Counted from the first letter of the stretch, positions 31,442-44,454 are shown. The stretch is 64,000 bases of DNA from Lyophyllum atratum (GCA_014905825.1 JACGCN010000003.1:806001-870000), one strand, 5' to 3'. Program-made: numbers and translations. The notes: generated by a model not told the origin, from the letters alone.

Positions 31442-34400
31442 TTACTTATACTGAGATATAAAGTTCTGCCACGAATCAACGGGCAAATATTGCTGATGTG
31501 GAGAGGACTCCTCCGGCGACGGCATGAGCTGTATGTTATGATACGCCCCATGGGTAGGATATCCATAATAGTCGGGCATGGTCTCCATGGGGACTTGCGG
31601 TCCGCCATACATGAGCGGCACATCGACCTGTTGTGGGTCCTGCTGCATTGGATAGGAATGGGCATGTTCAGGATAGGCCTGTTGCTGTTGTTGCAATGGA
31701 CTGTAATGCTGCCAAGGAGCGGCATTCACAGCATCTGCAAACCGGGGACCATCTTGGGCGGATGGTGGTAGTGGTGGTGAGGCAGGCTGCGAGGCAGGGC
31801 TGGAGCCGTTATATGAAGGGGACGATGATGACCTGCGCGCGACCAGCCTGGTCATACCACGGAGTGTAGACAGCTCGTCGACCTCACTCTTGACACTGGG
31901 TCCAAAGAACGAAAGCCGTGTCGCAGTTTCTTCCTGATGGTGGGAATTGGTCAGTGCAGCATGAGCACGCTCCCTCAGCTTTTGAAGTATCGGCTGTAAT
32001 ACACAAGTCAGACAATGAGTACATAAATACTGCGGGTCAGTACATACCAGGATCTTGCCTGTGCGAGTCTTATCTGTAACCCGGGCAAACAAATTATACG
32101 CCGAGTCCAAATGCGATAGAGCGGAGGGCGCTAGCTGCATTTGGGACTTGACAGCAATCGACCCAAGAACGATCTAATGGAGAGGTAAGCATCTCGATAA
32201 GAGTGTTTTCGAGTGCCAATACTTACTGCACAAGAGAAGACGTGGGTAAAGAGGAACCACATTCGTTCAGTCAACACTGGGTGCTGTTTGGACAAACTCT
32301 CGATCAACCCGACAAACGAGCAAGCACTGGTGTAGGCAGCCAGTACTGACTGCGAATACTTGCTGCCCATAGGATCGGTAGGATTATCTTCCATGGCCTG
32401 CGCGAAGTAGCCTCGGTGCATGTAAAATAGCGCTGCATCACGACACCGTTAGCATGACTAAAGAGAATATTAGGAAATGGCGTTTACTAATCTCCTTGAT
32501 CGCAAAAGCAATGTAACGCTGCATCGTGAGTTCGACCGTCGGTCGCTCCGGCTCCGCACCGATCTTCGCGCCGCCGAAACCTGGAACCTGCAGGCTTGGC
32601 GGAACATAGTAGGAGCGCACTTTCCTGTCAAGATCCTGGATGGCTTTATAATTTGGTGTCCGGGCGCCGAATGCTTGGTCATGAACAACGCTCAAACATT
32701 GCGACGAGAATCTATGCTTCCAAGCTGAGACTAATACGCGTTCAAGTCAAACCGTGGATAGCAACGAATTGAGTCGATAACTTACAACTCATCTCGACGT
32801 CTCCAGCCGCATTCTTCATCGTCTCATGGGGTAACTTGGTATCCACGTGAAGGGTTGATAGCGACGGCGGGCGGCCAAACGTCAAACTCTAAAAAAAAAA
32901 AAAGAGACAAAGATCAGCATGCTAGCCAAGATATCGTCGATCCCGGGGAACGAGCGCCGTACCTGCCAAGAGTCGTATGTCAACAGCTCATAAAACAATT
33001 CGCGTCGTTTCTGTGTCTCGCTGGGATCGAGATTCCACTTGCCACTATCCCGATCTAAAAGCCACAATATATCAGCGCCCACAGCAGATTAAGCCTAGTA
33101 AAGGGCGCTCACGGAGTCCGATCTATCAGCGTTAAGTTTCAGTTTAGCGAAACACGAATGGGAATATCGCAACATGAAAACACTGACACTTTGTGCCAAT
33201 TTTACAACCATCCCCATGATCACCCACCGGGGACCTCCCATATCAGATAAGAACATGAAGTGGCACATCAAAAGCTGGAAGAAGATCAGAAGAGGATCCA
33301 AAAAGAAGAGGACGGCGTGGAGATTTACCAGGGCCTGGATACCAGGTATAGTCTGCTCTTCTATCACTGAATCGAGCGCAAGTGCCGCACGGGCTAGTTG
33401 GTAGTACTGCATGGACTCGGAAGAATGAGCAGGTAGGTCGACGTCCATTAGACTTCCGATGGCGAGAACCATGAATAGAACCGCTAGGTTGTGTGAGCTG
33501 ACCGACCCCTGGAAGGTTCCATCCTGTTCATACACGGGCCGAAAGATCGTTTCCAGAAAGTCGGTCTCTGGTATTGGGGTATACCTGTTGCGCGCGGTCA
33601 GCAGACCGCCCGGTCAAAAATAGAAGTCGAGCAGATGACGCACATCCAGGCAGCGTGTCGGAAGTAGGTGTCACAGATTTTTCTCGCGATGGACGTCCGT
33701 GGTAGGAAACCGATAATTGATGCCCGGACGTTCTCCCCGGTTTTGTTCACCGGGGGCGAAAATGGGAACGCGAAGTTAAGCCAAGGGATGTCAGTGGGCT
33801 GCGGCGAGTCATGGCTGGAGACGTCGTCTTCCTCTTCGAAGCCTTCTTCGTTCTGGTATTTGTATTAGTTATCATGCTTTGTGGCACGAGAATACGGGTC
33901 TAGGCGGAAACTTACTTGAAGGAGATACTAGCAAGAATGGATGATAAATGTCCAACTTCTATTGTGGGGGAGGAGAATGATTGACACACCCAAGAGTTAG
34001 CTGTCTGGCCAAAAAAGGTGGAGCGACCGCCATGGGAAATTGATCTGCGAAATAGCTAGGTCAGGACTTTAGCCGATGCAGAGCTCTGATGGTGACCCAC
34101 AGAGAGCCCATAGAATCAATACTGTCGTTGGGATCCCCTTTTTCATCCTTCCCATTAGGGAGATCGAGACGTTCTCTTTCTAAGGGACGCTTTATTTGGA
34201 GGAGGTCGTCGGTCAGCAATGGATGGCTGAAACTAGAATGCAACGCGTGTGATTGGGAGAGGGCGTCTTCTAGTTGCCGGACGCGATTCGAAAGCTGATT
34301 GATTTTTTCGTGAAGCGATTCGGTATTAGCCAGGACGAATCTAAATTATTGAAATGACAAATGAGAACTTTGAGCCAAAAGAGTCGCTTACCGATTGCCC

Positions 34401-34812
34401 TTGCCCGTGGTTAGAGATCCTATCACGCGGGTATTAGTGTGGCGGATTGTGAAGGGTTGACGTGCTGCGCTCACCCTCTGGGCAGATTGCAGAACAGCCT
34501 TTCTTGACACAGTTACTGCGATCCTAGTCAGCCAGGATGCCTGGAGACAGACCGATCGGCGACATACCTGCATGGGAAAACGCGGCTGCACCTGCACAAT
34601 ATGAGTCGCAATGAGTAGCCGTTAGCCCTGGAGTCCTCAAGAACGAACGCACTTGAGCTTCAATCTGTCGCCGCGTCGGTATTCTGATCAAATACCGCAT
34701 TTGAAATTATTGAGGCGTACCTCCGACATTCTGCGCAAGAAAGAGCGACACCGCGGCGCTTGTGCCTGGTAACAAGGGAGGGGGAGTCCTGGGAGTAGGG
34801 CGTCGAGGCCAT
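31442..34812 (-). CDS. Zn2Cys6 fungal-specific transcription factor
   Basis: The N-terminal cluster is ALSCAECRRLKLKC-SRVFPCSNCVKKGCSAICPEG (C-x2-C-x6-C-x5-C-x2-C-x8-C), followed by a coiled dimerisation segment (LHEKINQLSNRVRQLEDAL). The cluster is split over microexons of 12 nt (34653-34664), 24 nt (34568-34591) and 41 nt (34475-34515). The middle part matches the fungal-specific transcription factor domain: NLAVLFMVLAIGSLMDVDLP, YYQLARAALALDSV, MGMVVKLAQS, DSGKWNLDPSETQKRRELFYEL and LTFGRPPSLS. The C-terminus is disordered and Gln/Pro/Tyr-rich (YSPLQQQQQAYPEHAHSY), typical of an activation region. Targets unknown. It lies convergent to nothing and divergent to Tsr4. Confidence 0.85.
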
Positions 34813-35296
34813 GAACGGAAGAGGAGGGCGAATGTTATTAGTTAGATGATGGCAGGAGGAAAGAAAGCAGTGGTGGACCTCGGGCAAGCCGATCCTCCGT
34901 TAGGCCCACTTCCAGGGCCATGCTTCCACAGGAGTTTCGTCAAACCCTTGCCAAATCGGGCCGACCACGCGGTGCTGTGTGGTGCTGTTTGCCCAAGCCC
35001 TTTAAAAAAGTTTGAACGCCGCTGTCCTGGTTTTTCTTCAACCAACACAGCCCAAGGTGAGCAGCAGTTTTAATATCCCCTTTCTTCCGTGATGAGCCAT
35101 TTAGATGACGAGTCTGAACCTGTCGAGGCCGAGTTTCTTTGTTTCAGCAGAACGTGACGACTCTATCAAATATATACCATTCATGCTTTTCTGATCTTTT
35201 TATCTGCCCTTGCTCTTCCGTGATCCCTTGAATCTGAACCTGATCATCCTTTCTTCTTTGATAGGACACCATCAAGCAGATCAATCAACGCATACC
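34813..35296. other. divergent promoter region between the transcription factor and Tsr4 genes
   Basis: A 484-base gap between divergent start codons. The 75-codon plus-strand frame at 34846 has no domain and lies next to the transcription factor start; I take it as non-coding. Confidence 0.45.
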
Positions 35297-36953
35297 ATGG
35301 CGCCCGCACCAGACGATGATTGGTCGGATTCGGACGACGAAGTATTATCTGAGGTAGAAACGTCTGTCCTGTTGGGTGTCCCAGACGGCGTCGTGCAGTC
35401 TATCGAGGAAATCGCCGACGCTGCCGTCTCTCGTATTGGAGGACTTCCTGTACGATCTATCTCACCCACGTACTTCGATACCGAATCTTCCCACTTATAC
35501 ACTTTCGAAACAAGGCTTTTCTTCCTTCGCGTGAACCTTCTTTATCTTCGTCCCAATGCAAAATTTGTTCAAACCCCTCCGAGCTCCTCGTTCAAATGTG
35601 GTGTCCGTTCGAGGACAGCCCCATGGATCGCGCGCTCTACATTTGGGGCTGCGCGAGAGCTTCATGCCAGGGCAAAGACGGCAGGTAAGATTCAGCGGTA
35701 TGCGAACTATCCCCAAGGTACTCATCGCTATGTTTCACCAACAAATGTGATGGTTCCATTAGTGTGCGAGCCTGGAGAGGACTAAGACGGAATGACAAGT
35801 ACGCCGCAAAGCTTGAGAAGAAGCTTGCAAAAAAGCGCGCTGATGAGAAAGCCAAGGCGCAAGCGCAGGCTGAAGCCGAACAGAAGAAAACCGCGCCCAA
35901 AACGAACCCTTTCTCAGTGTGTAGCCCTACAGCGAAGTGTTATGCCTAAGAATACTCATGATGGTGAAACAGATGAAGGCTTCATCAGCCCCGAACGTGT
36001 TTGGAATAGGCGCCCAAGTATTCGGGGATATTCCTTCCCCACCCCCAGATGTACCCGGCAATTCCCAAGTAACAGAAACGGAAGATAGTGAGGATGAGGA
36101 GACGGGTGATAGAGACGACGAAGGATCGGCGTCTTCCGAAGATGAGTTGCTCATAGCTATGGCGTCAGTGACTGTGGCGGAATCCCCATGGAAAGCCGCA
36201 CCTTCATACCCGCCACTCTACCTCTCCACTATCTCGGAGTATCTCCCACCACAACCGAAATCAAAACAGGCAGCCGGAGCTCAAGTCACTGATCCACTAG
36301 ACGATGACAGCAAAAGCGGCAAGGACATCTCCTGGGCCTCGGAGGCCTACGGAGACTCCCTTGAGATGGATCACGTTTTCGAACGATTCACCAAGCGAGT
36401 CGGGTATGAAGGCGAGCAGTGCGTCCGGTGCGTTTTCTATGTTTTCTTCTTCTTCTTGTAAGACCCTCACCACCCAGATACCTAATCCAGATACGAGCTA
36501 AACGGAACACCTCTGCCCTATTCCTCCGACAAGACATTCACCTCCCTCTTCCCCTCCCCTCCCGCGCCCGCCCTTCCCATCACAAAGGCCGTCTTCACAG
36601 TCGTGAACGCGCCGAAGCGCACCTACTTCCCTACCAACGTGCCACCCTGTCCCTCATGTCGGGGCAAGCGCATCTTCGAGTGCCAACTCATGCCGAACCT
36701 AATCAACACGCTGCGGCACCCCGACGACAATTCCAAGGGCGGCAAAAAGCTCTCCGATGAGGAGCGGCGGAAGGCGGTAGAACTGGCGCTCAAAGGGGTG
36801 GCCGTGGCAGCCGATGGTGGTGAGGCGCGCGGGATGGAGTGGGGCACGTGTATAGTGTTTTCGTGTGAGAACGACTGCTGCACTGACGAAAATGGTGCAA
36901 AGGCCAGGGAGGCTTGGCGGGAGGAAGTTGTGATGATTCAAGCCGCCATCTGA
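35297..36953 (+). CDS. TSR4: Tsr4/PDCD2-family ribosome biogenesis protein
   Basis: Dedicated chaperone of ribosomal protein uS5 (Rps2) in 40S maturation in yeast. Five exons. Exon 1 ends in SRIGGLP and the next starts with a short AFLP-type segment; the zinc-binding N-terminal half has SSQCKICSNP and LLVQMWCPFEDSPMDRALYIWGCARASCQG. A Lys/Ala/Glu coil (KLEKKLAKKRADEKAKAQAQ) and an acidic low-complexity linker follow. The C-terminal PDCD2_C domain has YFPTNVPPCPSCRGKRIFEC, FECQLMPNLINTL, and WGTCIVFSCENDC. The start at 35297 (MAPAPDDDWSDSDDE) fits the usual acidic N-terminus; the frame is open to 35210 without merit. Confidence 0.9.
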
Positions 36954-38285
36954 TCTGGCGGTAAAGTAAAGAAATAAATGTTCTTCACTGAACCTCAACT
37001 CCCCGTACAGTTTCGGACTGGTAGACTGGCAGTATAGCCTTAAGTCAGTCACACTTGGAAGGCCGGAATGCTGCGCTGTTCATTGTCCTCGGGCGATATC
37101 ATCCTGACTCGGCACTCATCCTGCACACGGCAATCCGATCTGCTACTGATGGACTCTCATCCTCTATAGCCCTCTTCAGCGCCCGATGGTCAATATCTGT
37201 GTCTGTTTCGGCCAAACGCCTGGGCTAATAGCGCCACCTAAGATTGACGGTCGTGGCGTACGGTGCACGTACGAACAAAACTTTTATACACAAGTCCAAG
37301 GCCAGATTAGGGACGGCCCAGAGTTCAAAAAAAGATCCCTCCTTGCTAGCTTGTGCTCATGTTGTCTAAGTATACTTTCAGTTACAAACCGTCAGAAGTC
37401 TGAACCTTGCGGTATCCCTCTTGCTCGCTTCCATTCCACTCCACTCTCATCATCAATCAGCGCAACACCTACCTTGACAAGCCCGCTTACTCCGCCATGA
37501 TCGCGAATGCCACACTGTCCCATTGATGTTGTCGTGTTGTTGCGTGTCTTTCCCGATGAGTCTGCCCTGAATTAAACCCGAGCCTTGTGAGCTGGAAGTG
37601 ATATTGTGCCTAAACTTGAGCGAATGCCCGACTGGGTCGTCGGACGGATCATTTGCTAGAACGTGGAAGTACCGTTCTTTCACTCACCTTGACCTGGTGT
37701 CTATGTCTTTCAAGAGACACAGCGTCCATGATAGAGAGAGGGCGGAAGCAAATTAGGCAGGGACACCTCGGTCCGGGTCTCGATCGATCGGACCTGACCT
37801 GGGGAAGGGGAGGGGAGGTGGCGGCGGCTGTACATGATCATGACAAGCTCCCGATCTGCTGATCCGCAGCGAGGAGGTCGATACCCGTGGCCACTGATCC
37901 GTCAATACATGTCGAAGCCAGCATGGTGATCGAAATATCCTCAACATTGCTCAGACCCTGAGCAACAGATGATGTTCGGTGCGAAGCGAAGGGGCCACCC
38001 TCAAATAGAAATGCATGACTGCCATCATCAAGAAATTTCCGAGCTCAGCGGATGTTACGATGGGTCCTTTTGGCTTCCTCCGGACCCGTTGACAGTTGCA
38101 AAGATTTTTCTCCTAGTTCGGCGCTGATGATCGCTTAGACCTGAATGAAAAGATGCTCGAGGATTTGATGAGAAATCACCGGAGCCTACGAAACGTCATC
38201 TGCCACGAGCATTGGCTAAAGATGGATCAACTTTATCGTGTACGCTGAGGCAGGACAAAAGCCACGTCTCTTAACGCCTCTACAT
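36954..38285. other. gene-free stretch
   Basis: No ORF of more than ~105 codons, no domain and no splice-linked series. The plus-strand frame at 37186-37500 has the composition of translated non-coding DNA. Confidence 0.5.
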
Positions 38286-39281
38286 TCACGGCATCTTCAT
38301 CATTATATAGACAGGAGCCTCTCCCAGCGAGCATGTAAGTGTCGTCTGGCCCTTCACTTCGAAGCCCATTCGCTTGTAGATGAGAAGCTGCACAAATGGT
38401 TCACATCAACATCACGAACATCCTAGCCACGTACATCGAGATCTGTGGAGGTCTCTAGAACCATAGACACGCCATCTGCCTTTGCCTGCCACACATGAGC
38501 CTGGAATTAACGTCACATGCGCTGGACTTACTCTTTCTTCAGCAACTTTCATCAACGCCTTCCCGACTCCCTTGCGATGATGCTCGGGGGCGACACCAAA
38601 TAGCGGCAGATACCACTCGGTATCCCTAACTCCAGGTCCTATGTTTTCGATGGCCAGCCTCTCCAATAGTGGAATTACCTATGACGTTGACGTTCATGGT
38701 CACTAAATAAACGAAAGCAGCTGTACAGGCTTGTATCCACGTACATGCTCAAGCCACCATTTCATCAGGTCTTCAGGAAGCTTGGAAAGGAACTTCTTGT
38801 TCACTTCGCGTTGCTCCTCTCTGGATAAAAACATCACCATGGGCGAATCACAGGCGGAAACGCAGAAAACCCTACGTAGTATTCGAGGCTTGTCCCGGGC
38901 CGTACCATGCAGCAACGCCCACAATATCGTCCGTCTCGAAGCCAAGCGAGGCGACAAATACTTCACCGCCGATGGCAGCAGCGCGGATGTTGGATTCAAA
39001 CTTCACAGGAACGAGAGATCTATCTCCTCCAACGAGAAAATTGTTGAAACCGTCGTCTACGTGTAACGCATGAGCACGTAGACTGATAGATAGAAGATGG
39101 AAGTGCGGCAAACCTCCACCGAAAGCGGCTAATATGACATTTACGGCTTGTTTAATCTCGGCATCTACAGTAAGCACGAAATAAACAACATTGTACCATT
39201 TTCAAAGGTAGGCAGAGCCTTACGTGATGGGTTTACCAGACGCCGAATTGTGATAGGGACGTTTGGGACGTTCTTATCCAT
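38286..39281 (-). CDS. GNAT-family N-acetyltransferase, tandem copy 1
   Basis: Transfers acetyl from acetyl-CoA to an amine; the substrate is unknown. It starts MDKNVPNVPITIRRLVNPS (39281). Later exons carry EIKQAVNVILAAFGG, a DDGFNNFLVGGDRSLVPVKF loop, GGEVFVASLGFETDDIVGVAAWYGPGQ, SREEQREVNKKFLSKLPEDL and the acetyl-CoA-binding motif LPLFGVAPEHHRKGVGKALMK (beta4, then Q/R-x2-G-x-G/A type loop RKGVGKAL). It ends with GVSMVLETSTDLDV and LLIYKRMGFEVKGQTTLTCS. About eight exons. The 460 bases upstream (39282-39743) hold only the promoter side and the tail of copy 2. Confidence 0.75.
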
Positions 39282-39743
39282 GGAAAACCTGAGACAAGAG
39301 GGTAAGAGAGATAGTAGCACCGCTGAGCTCCGTATAATTGTATTCCACTCACTATCCTTCATTTGTACTGCGGATGATACGGACTCACGCGGGCGAGGAT
39401 CACAGGGTACGGCAATCATGACATATGGATCAGGAACGGAGAAAGCCTGCCCCCGAAACTGCGCACCATGCGAAGAACAGTCATCTGAAGAAATGCCCGA
39501 GAGGGAATTTAGCAGGCTGAAAAATCAGAACATGAGTACTTACGATCATTGCGGAAACGAGAGATCTTGGGACAGCTTGCTCCTGAAAACACGCAAAGAC
39601 GACTCCCGCTCCCCAATGGGTAAGACTGATAGGTAGAGTGAAACTTTAAACAAGCAAGGGAGGTATCAAGTGCGCCTCTCAGAAGGCGATATATTGACGA
39701 CATCCACGCGACACATAAGAGTTTGCACTCGGGAGGTCTAAAT

Positions 39744-40743
39744 TCATGGAGTTTTTATCAGCTGATAGACGGGAGACTGCCCGCGAGGCGACGTCAGCGT
39801 TACATGGCCCTTCACCACGAAGCCCATTCGTTTATAGATCAAAAGCTGTTCCGTTCATCAGCATGACAAACCAGGAAGCGTAGCAAAAGAACTTGTAAAC
39901 ACGTACATCTAGGTCTGTCGTGGTCTCAAGAACAATTGACACGCCCTCTGCCTTTACCTAGCACACAACAAGCAGTGAGCCCAAGTCAAGCACCACCATG
40001 AGCACATAGAACCCACCCTTTCCTCAGCAGATTTCATCATGGTCTTTGCGATCCCCTTCCGATGATGTTCAGGATCAACACCAAATATGAGCAGGGACCA
40101 TTGCGAGTCCTTGAATCCTCGACCTAGTGTTTCTTCCTCGAGTCGCTCCATAGTTGGAAAGAACTATTGCATCTTCAGCGAGCAGGACCTTGAACTTGGC
40201 TTTGAGCGGGTATCACATACATGCTCGAACCACCATTTCTTCAGCTCCTCTGAACATTGAGCAAAAAACCAATCAGATCCGACTTCACGCTGCTCCTCCC
40301 TGCAGGTAAAATGTATGAACAATAAGCCACTCTGGCACACAGAATTTTTGCATGGCAGGAGTATTATACTCACGTAGTCATAGAATCTTGTCCTGGACCG
40401 TACCATAGAGCCACACCGACAATATCTTCCGTTGCTGGGCCGATCGATGCGACGTGTAGTTCACCACCTAGTGAACAGGCATGTATGTTGAATTCAAATT
40501 GGGGACGGACGAGGGACCTGTCTCCTCCAACAAGAATATCGGTAAACGGATCATCTATAACGCAGACACATAAATGACTCGGAAATGATAGGTACTGGAA
40601 GGGACACGGACCGTCGCCGAAAGCAGCTTGGACTTAACCTCATCATCTACGGACAAGGTTAATATCAGACTTATAGAATAAGATGGACACGCACCTGAGG
40701 GGTTCTCCAGGCGTCGAACTGTGCAGGGAGGGATGCTAGCCAT
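39744..40743 (-). CDS. GNAT-family N-acetyltransferase, tandem copy 2, probably frameshifted
   Basis: Same exon plan as copies 1 and 3: MASIPPCTVRRLENPS, then DDEVKSK, ILVGGDRSLV, GGELHVASIGPATEDIVGVAL, EEQREVGSDWFFAQCSEEL, LIFGVDPEHHRKGIAKTMMK and LLIYKRMGFVVKGHVTLTSP. In exon 2 the helix before AAFG is shorter than in its neighbours: 23 bases separate the acceptor from CTTTCGG, against 39 in copy 1. The 16-base loss puts the rest of exon 2 out of frame, although the downstream donor and later exons look intact. An unrecognised splice choice could rescue it; otherwise this is a young pseudogene. Confidence 0.6.
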
Positions 40744-41084
40744 GCGAATAATTAGTGATGATCTTACCACCGATCGTCTGATAAATGCAGAGCGCTGAGG
40801 TCTTTGATGATTCACGTGCGTTTTGGTTCCCACTATGACGCTCGTTTGAGTACTGCAGGGAATCGACTCCTAGGTGAGGTGTAGTGAGCCTCAAGTCCAA
40901 GTTATGGCGATCATTTAAAAGCATGATGAGAAACGGAAAAACCTCGCCAAACAAATGATGAACGTGGAAAGAGGTATGACATGAACCATGGCTTTGGGAG
41001 CGGTTCAAAAGGGTGAGCAACCCGTATGACGAACCCTCGTTATTCCAGACGAGGAACAAATATCCCACAGGTAGGGGTAGAGAT

Positions 41085-42081
41085 TCATGGAGTTTTCATC
41101 AACTGATAAACAGGAGTGCTCCCAAGAGGGCACGTAAGTGTTACCTGGCCCTTCACCTCCAATCCTAGTCGTTGATAGATTACAAGCTGCGAGGTTGATT
41201 AGCACCAGACAGCCTCCCATAAGCATTTTTGCAATGACGCACATCTAGCTCCGTTGTGGTCTCCAGAACGATCGAGACGCCGTCTGCCTTTGCCTACCAA
41301 ACAGGTCGATGAGTTGGATAACAGCACAACTGTTGTGCACTCAACATACCCTGTCCTCAGCGACTCTCATCATGGCTTTTGCGATACCCCTACGTTGGTG
41401 ATTAGGTACGACGCCAAACAACAGTAGAGACCACTGGGCTTCTTTGAATCCTGGTCCTAGACTTTCGTCGGCGAGTCGATCTATAGACGGCAGAAACTAT
41501 GAATATTTGGCTCAGTCAGGTTTTCCTGTTGGAGTCAGTTTGAGAGATTAACGTGTTCGCGCCACCATTTCTTCAGTTCCTCGGGACATTTCGCAAAGAA
41601 CTTTTTGGATCCCACCTCACGTTGCTCCTCTCTGTAGGCGAAAATCCATGAGCAAGGTCCGGTACAAAGTAATGAGGAAAGTATGATGCACGTCGACATC
41701 GAGACTTGTCCTGGACCGTACCATACCGCAGCACCGACGATGTTGTTGACCTCAGGGCCAAGCGACGCAACATGTACTTCGCCGCCTACCGAAAGCGGCA
41801 CGTACATTGGATTCAAATTTTGCTGGGATTAGAGATCTATCACCTCCCACGAGAAAATTGGTGATTGGGTCATCTAGTTGTAAAGGAGCGTGAGCTACCC
41901 ATGCCAAGCTTTACCTTTGTGAACAGAACGAACCTTCGCCGAAGGCAGCTAGTAGAACGTCAACAACTCGTTTGACCTCGGCGTCTGCGGGTGAGATAAG
42001 TGTGAGATTCGGAACGTTAGGCAGATAGGCTTGCCTACCTGAGGGACTTTCCAGACGTCGAATTGTGACAGAAATGGTCAT
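41085..42081 (-). CDS. GNAT-family N-acetyltransferase, tandem copy 3
   Basis: Starts MTISVTIRRLESPS (42081); exon 2 begins DAEVKRVVDVLLAAFGEG in frame. Later segments: VHVASLGPEVNNIVGAAVWYGPGQ, EEQREVGSKKFFAKCPEELKKWW, LLLFGVVPNHQRRGIAKAMM (acetyl-CoA loop), a segment GVSIVLETTTELDV and LVIYQRLGLEVKGQVTLTCP, ending KTP. I read no interruption. The start is 541 bases from the divergent lipase gene; the gap to copy 2 (40744-41084) holds only regulatory-length sequence. Confidence 0.75.
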
Positions 42082-42538
42082 GGGGGGTAGTACTACTACT
42101 AGGCTACAGGATGCCGCCGGTGCTGACACTTGGGAGTCTCGTTTCAGCGCTGACGATGCGATGGTGATCACAGCACGTGGGCCAGCGTGTAGGTTTGGCC
42201 CAGGGTAGACAGTCTCGATTTTCGAAAAAGCCGGGCGCAGTGTTGAGAGATGTTGGGAGGTTCGAGTATAGTCTCGAGACTAGACTCCAAAAATCGATCT
42301 TGAAGACAATCGTTCAAATTGATATGGAGTGCAAGTACACGGAATCAAAAAGGTCCGGGGTCCGACGCGATGTCTTCCCCGATCACGACTGCGATCTCTG
42401 TGCCGGGCCCGGGATAGCACCTGATAGTACACGTACGACGGCACAAATATGGCAGTGCGTGCCAATTGTGTGAAACTGCGGCACGGGCGCTCGATGCATG
42501 ACGAAGATGCACGGCAACGCGGAAACAGAGTGGCCCAC

Positions 42539-42549
42539 CTTATATATCC
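42539..42549 (+). promoter_or_regulatory. TATA box of the DUF676 lipase gene
   Basis: CTTATATATCC lies 73-83 bases before the lipase ATG at 42622, followed by a CT-rich leader (cttcactacctctctcgtct). Spacing is right for a fungal core promoter. Confidence 0.5.
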
Positions 42550-42621
42550 CGGGCACACGACCGAGCCACTTTTTCCCTTCACTACCTCTCTCGTCTCCCT
42601 CCTCCCCCTATACCACGGGAC

Positions 42622-44368
42622 ATGTCTTCCGTCCATCTCCTTGTTCTTATCCACGGGATGTGGGGGAATCCCGCCCATCTCGCGGAGCTAGACCGTGTCA
42701 TCACAGAAACATACCCATCAACCTCGGACGGCGCCCAGCTTGAAGTCTTGCTCGCCGAAACGAACCGGGAGACCTCTACATACGATGGGATCGACTGGGG
42801 AGGTGAACGGGTTGCCCAAGAGGTACGGACTATTCCTCCTCATGCAATCTCTTAGACCTAATCACGGACGCGGATTCTGAAGGCGATAGACAAGGTCGCA
42901 GAACTTGAGAAGGACGGAAAGATAGTCTCCAAGTTTTCTGTCACAGGCTACAGTCTCGGCGGTCTGATCGCTCGCTACGTTATTGGCATCCTCCACCAGA
43001 AGGGTTTCTTCGAGAAAGTCACACCCGTGAACTTTAATACCATTGCTACTCCCCATCTTGGCCTTCCTCGATACCCCTCCATCATGTCTGCCTTGACCTC
43101 ATCACTGGGCCCCCGACTGCTATCGCGGACTGGCGAACAATTTTATCTCGTGGATAAATGGTCTGCTTCGGGAAGGCCGTTGATTGAGGTCATGGCCGAT
43201 CCCAGTGAGTTGAGATTCTTTGGCTTTATCATTTCATGTAACTCATTGCGTCCTCAAGATCGGATATTTCACCAAGGCCTGCAGCGGTTCCAGCATATCA
43301 GAATATACGCAAACGCGTATGTCTCAATTACAACCACCAGTCATCCAATCAAATTAACGGGGGTACCATTGACAGCATCCACGATGTCACTGTCCCATAC
43401 GTGACCTCCGCCATAGAAACGGAAGACCCCTTCGCCCTTCATGAGACCAACGGGATTGAGATGTAAGCGCCTCCATTCCCTCCCAAATCCATGCCTCCTC
43501 ATATTTCATGCAACAGTGAGCTGGACGAAGAGTACTCCGCAATGATCAAAAGCTACGAGGTTCCGGCCAATCCTCCAGCCCGCACACCCAAACCTATCAT
43601 ATTATCACCTGAATGGTTCCGGAACCGCAAGCCCCACCGGCCCTTCCTTCCACCCGCCCTTCAGATGCGCTTCCCACTGAATATTGTACGTTTTCCTATC
43701 CTTAAATCGTTCCTCCCCTCATATCCGCCAAACAGGTACTCTACTCACTATTACCCCTTCTGATACCTGTAACTATATCCCTAGTCGTCGTCCATTTCTC
43801 CCTCGCCTCCCGCTCTTCCCGCGCTCGCATCCGTCTTCTCGAAGAAGACGGATCCAAGAGCCAAAAACTCATCAACATCCTCGCCGAGCTTGAGGACGAA
43901 GTAGAGCACGCCATCGTCGATCTCGTCATCGACAACCCTGCCGACTCCCAACCCTCTTCCTCCTCCTCCTCCTGCCGCTTCACAGGGCGCAAGGGCAGTC
44001 CCCAACCCGTCCCTAATACCCCTGTCCTCGTGGAAAAGGTCAACATGGTCGAAGAGGGCACAACCACCCCCGACTCGACAGTATCCACAACTACGCTCCA
44101 AGAGTCTACCTCATCACCCTCTTCCAGCTGCTTCACGACGCGCAAGAAGAAGGTGCCGGCGCCGGCGCGGGAGCAGCCCATCCTCTCGCCGGTCCAGGTC
44201 AAGATTGCTGGATGGCTGAACCGGCTCCCGCTCCATAAGCAGCTGGCGTATTTCCCGGACGTGCGGAATGCACATGCGATGATCGTGTGTCGGGACGTTA
44301 AGCGTTTCGAGGCGCACCGGCGTGGGGAGGGCATCGTCCGCCACTGGGCGACTTCCTTCATTCTTTAG
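42622..44368 (+). CDS. DUF676 (Rog1-like) serine esterase/lipase with membrane segment
   Basis: Lipid-droplet or membrane-associated acyl hydrolase of the Rog1/YOR059C type. The N-terminus HLLVLIHGMWGNPAHL is the first beta strand and oxyanion loop. The nucleophile elbow is SVTGYSLGGLIARYVIG (GxSxG Ser). VNFNTIATPHLG follows and a HDVTVPYVTSAIE region may carry the catalytic Asp. His is expected in the same C-terminal part but I could not fix it. After MRFPLNI a hydrophobic segment (VLYSLLPLLIPVTISLVVVHF) may anchor the protein, followed by a charged helix and a Ser-rich disordered tail. Introns interrupt the gene at about six places, e.g. near 42823, 43204 and 43686. The end is WATSFIL at 44368. 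Confidence 0.82.
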
Positions 44369-44454
44369 CTCTGTTTTTGTCGTTTCAGCTTCGGGTATAT
44401 ATCAGTGTGGGTTCATATGTTTCCGCAAGGTTATCGGGTTTTGCCGTCACCTTT

